The notes below the pieces were generated by a model. That model was given only the letters and a program-made list of their open reading frames with translations. It was not told the DNA's origin and did no database searches. 59,910 nt of DNA from Clostridia bacterium (lineage in GTDB: Bacteria; Bacillota; Clostridia; Oscillospirales; CAG-272), in assembly GCA_017536475.1 (NCBI GenBank), contig JAFXHH010000017.1:1-59910 (forward strand), in the 5' to 3' direction. A program made the translations under genes and the position numbers. Below, in pieces: positions 52,566-57,524 of this stretch (its first letter is position 1; every line of letters starts with the position of its first letter).

Positions 52566-54182
52566 TTACTCAAAAGAAAGTATAAGATCGTATATATTGT
52601 CTTGTGTAGGTATCATATACATCTCTACGCAACGATCGGTCTCTCCCACGGCATCTGCGATACCGTCAAGCTGCTCGCGAGAGACGTTTTTGCCGTAAAA
52701 CATATTTACTACGCTGCACTCTTTTTTATTCATAACGCCGTTTATGGTTTGGATAACGACACCTTCAAACTTATCGCCCGTTTCGAGAATATCCTCGCCC
52801 GACAAAGCAAAATAATCGTTTTTCACGATGTTTTTGTTGCCATATTGGATATTTTTGGACGCGTGAACGATCGCCACCTCGTAAATATTTCCGATGGTAT
52901 CGTTTACGGTATTTACGGTTGTATTTATATCACTATCAAAGTCGAGGATCGCAAGAGAGGAGTAACACTTTGCAATAGAACGGCAATTCAAGACCGTTAT
53001 CTTTGCTTTTCTGTAAAGACTTCCCGCCTGCATTGCGCTGAGGATCGAATTCGAGCTGTTCGGGAAGACCAATATCTCATTCTTCTCTATCTTCTCAAAT
53101 GCTTCTATGAAATCCTGCGACGAGGGTGACTCCGCACTCAAAATAACGACGTCCGCCCCCATTTCGACGAGCATTTTCTGAAGCATAGCATTAGGTGCGA
53201 CCGCAACTACTGCGTAGCTACCCGAATTTTGCTCCTTGGCGCATAAATATTTCTGCGTTATCTCCGTATGCTGTACGGACATATTTTCGATCTTGACAGA
53301 CAAAAATTCACCGAAGCGGTGGCAATACGCCAATATTTTTTCGGGGGTAAAGGTATGTATATGAACCTTGACCTTATCCAATTCAAACGAGGTCACTATC
53401 GACTCGCCTAACGCGCGAAGCTCTCTTCCAAAACTTGAATGATCGAACTCCTCGACGGTCAGCTGGATCAAAAGCTCGGTGCAATAGCCGTACTCAAAGC
53501 GGCTATTTTTGTTAAATGCCGAATAGTCGACATACTGAGTTTGGTTGTTTGACTCAAAGGCTTCGATATCCTCGCCGTTCAGATATTTCTGAACTCCCTC
53601 GAAAAAGTATACGATACCCGCGCCGCCGCTATCAACGACACCTGCCTTTTTTAATATCGGTAAGAGCTCGGGGGTGTTTTCAAGCGAACGCTTCGCTTCT
53701 GTCAAAAACGCTGACACGAGATCATCTACGCTGTGGATATTAGTAATGTTTGCTCTTATTGCCGTCGTGGCATCCTTGATAACCGTCAATATCGTGCCTT
53801 CTACCGGATTTGCGACGGAGGCGTACGCATATTCACAGCCCTTATCCAACGCTTTTGAAAGCGTAAGGCAGTCCGCCTCTCTCGAGTCCTTGAGTCCCTC
53901 GCAGATGCCTTTGAAAAACTGCGACACGATAACTCCAGAATTTCCTCGTGCGCCAAACACCGTTGCGTTTGCGAAGCTTCGAGCGATCATTGAAAGCTCG
54001 TCAGAGGAATTTTCGATGGAGCTCATTCCGTTCTTCATCGTCATTACCATATTCGTTCCCGTGTCGCCGTCGGGGACAGGAAAAACGTTCAGGTCGTTAA
54101 CGATCGAACAATGCTTATCCAGATTGTTGATTCCGTATGAGATCATGTTTTTATAACATGAACCGTTTATCTTTTCTAACAT
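52566..54182 (-). CDS. DAK2-domain fatty acid kinase FakA-like
   Basis: 538 residues. N-terminal DhaK-type kinase domain with the nucleotide/metal loop PVPDGDTGTNM (about 36-46) and GARGNSGVI (about 73-81), then a middle domain and a C-terminal DegV-like YloV part. FakA phosphorylates fatty acids held by FakB, giving acyl-phosphate for phospholipid synthesis. It lies 12 bp after the DegV-family gene, and PlsC-like and transporter genes follow, so context agrees. Family assignment is clear; the exact kinase substrate is inferred from relatives. Confidence 0.88.
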   Translation of the reverse strand: MLEKINGSCYKNMISYGINNLDKHCSIVNDLNVFPVPDGDTGTNMVMTMKNGMSSIENSSDELSMIARSFANATVFGARGNSGVIVSQFFKGICEGLKDSREADCLTLSKALDKGCEYAYASVANPVEGTILTVIKDATTAIRANITNIHSVDDLVSAFLTEAKRSLENTPELLPILKKAGVVDSGGAGIVYFFEGVQKYLNGEDIEAFESNNQTQYVDYSAFNKNSRFEYGYCTELLIQLTVEEFDHSSFGRELRALGESIVTSFELDKVKVHIHTFTPEKILAYCHRFGEFLSVKIENMSVQHTEITQKYLCAKEQNSGSYAVVAVAPNAMLQKMLVEMGADVVILSAESPSSQDFIEAFEKIEKNEILVFPNSSNSILSAMQAGSLYRKAKITVLNCRSIAKCYSSLAILDFDSDINTTVNTVNDTIGNIYEVAIVHASKNIQYGNKNIVKNDYFALSGEDILETGDKFEGVVIQTINGVMNKKECSVVNMFYGKNVSREQLDGIADAVGETDRCVEMYMIPTQDNIYDLILSFE

Positions 54183-54194
54183 ATTCTTCCTTTA

Positions 54195-55130
54195 TCAGCA
54201 GCTCTCGGTTGCCTTACTCATAAATTCTTTTTCCTTGGAGCCGTCCTCGGATATCAGATCTCCCATAAATGAGGCGCAGACCATTCCCGGTCCGATATTC
54301 GTTCCGCTTGCCGCGAAAACGTCGCTTATAAACACCTTTTTTGGATGCAACTCGTTTTCTATCATTTCCTTAAGCTCGGTAGCGTAGGCTTCTCTGTTGC
54401 TGTGCGTTATGTAAACGTAGTTGTTCTCAATGTCTGTTGCGGCGTATCTGATATAGGCAACCGTGGTTACAAGAGCCTTTTTTATTCCCTTCACCTTGGT
54501 CAGCACGGTAACGTATCCCTCGCTGTTGCAATCGCCCATAGGTTTGACGCCTGCAAAGCTACCCATGATCGCCTTACCCGTCGAAATTTTGCCGCGGCGC
54601 GCAACAAACATAAGGTCGTCGATCGGACCCATCTGATGCGCCTTACATCTGTTTTCCTCGAGCCAGGATATAACCTCCTGCATCGACTTGCCCTCGTTTT
54701 TCAGCTCGTGGGCATAAACCGTAAGAAGTGCGAACGAGCCTGACATTCTCATAGAATCAAGGCAATATATTTCTCTGTCCGGAAACTCGACCTTTACTCT
54801 CTCCGCCGCCTTTTTTGCTGCCTCAAAGGTAGAGCTTACTTTCGAAGATATGGATATGCTGAGAATATCGTAACCCTCGCTTGCATACTTGCTGAAGCAC
54901 TCGTAATATTCCTCGGGGCTTGCGGGCGCGGTGCTTGCCTTGATGCTCTTTGATGAGAGCGACTTATAGAAGTCCTCGCGGGAAATGTTGCTCCAATCAA
55001 GCGTGCTTACAAAGTCGCGGCCATCGCTGAAATGGACGTGACCCGTTACGTAGTCCTTCACACCGAAATATTCTCTTATCTCGCTTGACATATCACACGT
55101 TACGTCAGCGAGGATCACATAATCGCTCAT
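54195..55130 (-). CDS. DegV family fatty-acid-binding protein (FakB-like)
   Basis: 311 residues. DegV landmarks: TCDMSSEIREYF, KASTAPASPEEYYE (about 61-74, with the Thr that contacts carboxylate), SSKVSSTFEAA (about 97-107), DSMRMSGSFA, FVARRGKISTGKA (about 175-187). The closing motif, usually T-H-x-G-P-G with a fatty-acid-contacting His, reads TNIGPGMV, so Asn replaces His. First gene of the operon, 12 bp before fakA-like, preceded by a fully consensus promoter. Binds long acyl chains by family; specificity not readable. Confidence 0.86.
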   Translation of the reverse strand: MSDYVILADVTCDMSSEIREYFGVKDYVTGHVHFSDGRDFVSTLDWSNISREDFYKSLSSKSIKASTAPASPEEYYECFSKYASEGYDILSISISSKVSSTFEAAKKAAERVKVEFPDREIYCLDSMRMSGSFALLTVYAHELKNEGKSMQEVISWLEENRCKAHQMGPIDDLMFVARRGKISTGKAIMGSFAGVKPMGDCNSEGYVTVLTKVKGIKKALVTTVAYIRYAATDIENNYVYITHSNREAYATELKEMIENELHPKKVFISDVFAASGTNIGPGMVCASFMGDLISEDGSKEKEFMSKATESC

Positions 55131-55195
55131 AATATGTTCTCCGTTTCAAAATGCATTATTAAAACTTATGCGCGTAATTATCCTATAACCTATTA

Positions 55196-55224
55196 ATTAT
55201 ACTACACCTTTCTACTTTTGTCAA
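55196..55224 (-). promoter_or_regulatory. Sigma-A promoter of the FakB-FakA lipid operon
   Basis: Minus strand TTGACA, 17-bp spacer, TATAAT: full consensus in both hexamers; the only one of 15 promoters found here that lacks the TG extension. Confidence 0.9.
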
Positions 55225-55292
55225 TCTTTTTTGACAATAAAGGACTGGTGAGGGTGTGTTTTTATCAGGTAAATGAGGAAAATTTTACACTC

Positions 55293-55331
55293 AAAAAAAT
55301 ACGGAGCGTTGACAAAATCAATACTCCGTAA
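55293..55331 (-). terminator. Terminator of the 5'-nucleotidase gene
   Basis: TACGGAG...CTCCGTA with inner TTGA/TCAA pairing, followed by ATTTTTTT on the minus strand. Confidence 0.85.
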
Positions 55332-55344
55332 TAGAATTGCTTAT

Positions 55345-56925
55345 TTATTTTTTCGCCGTCCATCCGCCGTTGCTTATATAGTCTGCGACGAGATCTCGGG
55401 CAAATATATTCGGATCGTATTCGGCAACGACCGTGAGATTGTTGGGTGCATAGAACGCGCTGTACGTATCGACTATAACATAGTACGTATCGTTATCGTT
55501 TATCTGATCTTTGATCTGCTCGCCGTATTCGCCGAGGTGTATGTAATAGTTATCGTTGTTGGTCTCCAAGAATTTATTTTTGAGATCTCTGCCCTTGATC
55601 GAGCACAGAACTATCTGATTGTCGAACGGCAAAAGCGTATTGAGCAAACCGTACGTAACCTCTCCCGTCGGGAGCGAATACGGACTTCTGACCGACATAA
55701 ATCCGCCGCCAAGCACTATGTCATATTTATCTCCCCACTCGGCAAAGCCCGTTTCGTAATAAAGCTTGGCGACAAGCTGCTTTATCTCGCTGCTGCTTCG
55801 GGTGTTGTCATTCATACCAACGACAAGATTTGACTTCGATATATCGTCCGAATATTTTTCAAGCAATTTGTCTACGACCTCATCTTCTTCGAGAGCTGCG
55901 TAGTTACTCGACGACACGTACTCCGCCTCGTTGACCCCTGAATTGCCGTTTGCCGCGTTGATCTTCACCTCGACGTGAGAAAGACCGCGATTATCTCCTC
56001 CGCCCTGAATATGATATACTCCATGGCTATCTACCATAACGTAATTCTTATGAGTATGAGCCTCAAAAACAAGATCAACGTAGCCCTCCGAGAGTGACAG
56101 GTCATAATACGAGGATATAGCGCCCGAGCCTATCTGAACGGTGCTTCCCGAGCTTCGTCCGTATCCGTCGTGTACGGAGTAGACTATGTAATCCGCACCG
56201 ATGCGGCGAAGTCTTTCGGACTCGTTTTTGATGAGATTGGTCAACTCCGAGCCGACCTTAAAATAAATATCCTCCGTTTTGTCCGAGGAGATCGACGAAT
56301 AGCAGTCCCCAATCGCGCCAATGATGCCGATCTGAATATATCCGAGATCAACTATGACCGACGGCGAGCAATACTCTACTCGTTCGTTTGTCGCTCGGTC
56401 GTATACGTTGATAGCAAGCAAAGGAAATTCGGCAAGAGTGGCATTTTCCTCGATCTTTTCCTCTCCCCAATCAAACTCGTGATTTCCAAGGGTCATAGCC
56501 GCAAAATCAAGCTCGTTCATCCAATCGGTGATTATAAGACCGCTTGTCAGGTTGGATTCTGCTCCGCCCTGCCACATATCTCCACTTGACAGCAATACTG
56601 CGTGATCGTCGGTCTCCATTGCGTTTTTCAGATAAGTAGTGAGCCCCTCTACGCCGACATTTGTATCCGTCGTGCAGAGCTTGCCGTGCAAGTCGTTGAT
56701 TGCGTAGAGATCTACGTAAACTATTACCGACAGGTCGCAAACGTCACATTTTCCGTCATCATCGGTGTCGGTATGATTGCCGCAAGCGGCGTTGCTAACC
56801 GAATCGTTCTTGTCGGCGCTTTCGCTTCCACTTTCGGTTTCGACATTGAAATCGGGAAGATTGCAGCTTGTCAGCACTACTATGAGCGTTAACAATAGAC
56901 AAAGTAATTTTCTTTTTATATTCAT
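55345..56925 (-). CDS. Surface lipoprotein 5'-nucleotidase (UshA/YfkN family)
   Basis: 526 residues. Signal peptide with lipobox LTSC (Cys21), then an Asp/Cys/His-rich linker NHTDTDDDGKCDVCD (about 50-64), the calcineurin-like metallophosphoesterase domain with YAINDLHGKL (about 73), SSGDMWQGG (about 112) and TLGNHEFDWGEE (about 140), and the 5'-nucleotidase C-terminal domain (about 350-520) with LPFDNQIVL. Removes phosphate from extracellular nucleotides for purine salvage. GAGG is 5 bases before the ATG. No strong promoter is visible between it and the tRNA-Pro transcript upstream; it could be expressed by read-through. Confidence 0.92.
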   Translation of the reverse strand: MNIKRKLLCLLLTLIVVLTSCNLPDFNVETESGSESADKNDSVSNAACGNHTDTDDDGKCDVCDLSVIVYVDLYAINDLHGKLCTTDTNVGVEGLTTYLKNAMETDDHAVLLSSGDMWQGGAESNLTSGLIITDWMNELDFAAMTLGNHEFDWGEEKIEENATLAEFPLLAINVYDRATNERVEYCSPSVIVDLGYIQIGIIGAIGDCYSSISSDKTEDIYFKVGSELTNLIKNESERLRRIGADYIVYSVHDGYGRSSGSTVQIGSGAISSYYDLSLSEGYVDLVFEAHTHKNYVMVDSHGVYHIQGGGDNRGLSHVEVKINAANGNSGVNEAEYVSSSNYAALEEDEVVDKLLEKYSDDISKSNLVVGMNDNTRSSSEIKQLVAKLYYETGFAEWGDKYDIVLGGGFMSVRSPYSLPTGEVTYGLLNTLLPFDNQIVLCSIKGRDLKNKFLETNNDNYYIHLGEYGEQIKDQINDNDTYYVIVDTYSAFYAPNNLTVVAEYDPNIFARDLVADYISNGGWTAKK

Positions 56926-56953
56926 AGCTACCTCAAATAAGCAAAAGATAATA

Positions 56954-57081
56954 GGTACACGTCACCTCGGGCAAAAAATCAAGCCGAACGCAAGGACATA
57001 ACTTGTTTAGAGTCGAGGTGACAAGATTCAGAACGTTTAACTAAATCCTCGCGTGCGAGGATTTAGTTGGGAAGTTCTCTT
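56954..57081 (-). repeat. 128-bp tandem repeat, copy 1
   Basis: Begins GGTACACGTCACCTCGG on the plus strand and spaced 128 bp from copy 2. Within it, GTCGAGGTGACAAGATTC at 57012-57029 equals the last 18 nt of the tRNA-Pro gene (complement). Contains a perfect inverted repeat AACTAAATCCTCGC/GCGAGGATTTAGTT. Differs from copy 2 at only a few positions, mostly at the hairpin tip. Confidence 0.93.
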
Positions 57082-57097
57082 GGTACACGTCATCTCG
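57014..57097 (-). other. tRNA-acceptor-mimic hairpin B
   Basis: Minus-strand RNA can fold CGAGATGAC with GTCACCTCG (one A.C mismatch), then AAGA/TCTT, GAAC/GTTC and the AACTAAATCC hairpin. The 3' arm is identical to the acceptor end of tRNA-Pro but lacks CCA. Confidence 0.5.
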
Positions 57098-57209
57098 GGC
57101 AAAAAATCAAGCCGAACGCAAGGATATAACTTGTTTAGAGTCGAGGTGACAAGATTCAGAACGTTTAACTAAATCCTCGCAAGCTCGGATTTAGTTGGGA
57201 AGTTCTCTT
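57082..57209 (-). repeat. 128-bp tandem repeat, copy 2
   Basis: Same length and layout as copy 1. The tRNA-derived 18-mer is at 57140-57157. The hairpin apex is changed to CCTCGCAAGCTCGG, so only a 10-bp stem remains. The start of a third copy (57210-57250) runs into the functional tRNA terminator and tRNA 3' end at the same offset. Confidence 0.93.
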
Positions 57210-57225
57210 GGTACACGTCACCTCG
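57142..57225 (-). other. tRNA-acceptor-mimic hairpin A
   Basis: Minus-strand CGAGGTGAC pairs perfectly (9 bp) with GTCACCTCG, with inner AAGA/TCTT, GAAC/GTTC and AACTAAATCC/GGATTTAGTT stems, 84 nt in all. The same CGAGGTGAC can instead pair with the true tRNA 3' end upstream, so the folds are exclusive. Confidence 0.5.
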
Positions 57226-57266
57226 GGCAAAAAATCAAGCCGAACGCAAGGTTCGGCTTGATTTTT
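57210..57266 (-). repeat. Partial third repeat copy fused to the tRNA terminator
   Basis: 57210-57250 matches the first 41 bases of the 128-bp unit. The next 16 bases of the unit are replaced by the 17-base right arm of the tRNA terminator, and the unit's tRNA-derived 18-mer becomes the real tRNA end at 57269-57286. Confidence 0.85.
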
Positions 57267-57267
57267 T
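57229..57267 (-). terminator. Terminator of tRNA-Pro
   Basis: Perfect 17-bp stem AAAAAATCAAGCCGAAC and complement with a 5-base loop, ending in TTTTTT, beginning at the CCA end of the tRNA. Flanking GTCACCTCG and CGAGGTGAC extend the inverted repeat to 27 of 29 matching positions. Confidence 0.93.
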
Positions 57268-57343
57268 GGTCGAGGTGACAAGATTCGAACTTGCGACTTC
57301 TACGTCCCGAACGTAGCGCTCTACCAAACTGAGCCACACCTCG
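57267..57343 (-). tRNA. tRNA-Pro (anticodon CGG), CCA encoded
   Basis: 77 nt with CCA. Acceptor CGAGGTG/CACCTCG, D arm GCTC...GAGC with AGTTTGGTA loop, anticodon stem CTACG/CGTAG around loop TTCGGGA, so anticodon CGG for codon CCG; T arm GCAAG-TTCGAAT-CTTGT (one G.T pair). All stems pair. It has its own consensus promoter and terminator. Confidence 0.95.
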
Positions 57344-57391
57344 ATGGTCGAACAGTAATATGCCGCGGATCTTGCGTTTCAAACAAATGTT

Positions 57392-57420
57392 AGTATACCA
57401 TAAAGCGATGATTTTGTCAA
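57392..57420 (-). promoter_or_regulatory. Sigma-A promoter of tRNA-Pro
   Basis: Minus strand TTGACA, 17-bp spacer ending TTATGG, TATACT, about 49 bp upstream of the mature 5' end. Confidence 0.88.
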
Positions 57421-57449
57421 GCGTTTTGGAAAATTAAATTCAGCATTTT

Positions 57450-57481
57450 TTCAAAAAGCGGTGGGCATAAGCCCACCGCTT
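57450..57481 (-). terminator. Terminator of the surface protein gene
   Basis: 11-bp stem AAGCGGTGGGC/GCCCACCGCTT with loop TTAT (minus strand), then TTTTTGAAAAAA. Confidence 0.87.
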
Positions 57482-57524
57482 AAGTATTATGCTTTCTGTT
57501 TTTTTAGATTCTTAAGAGATTAGT

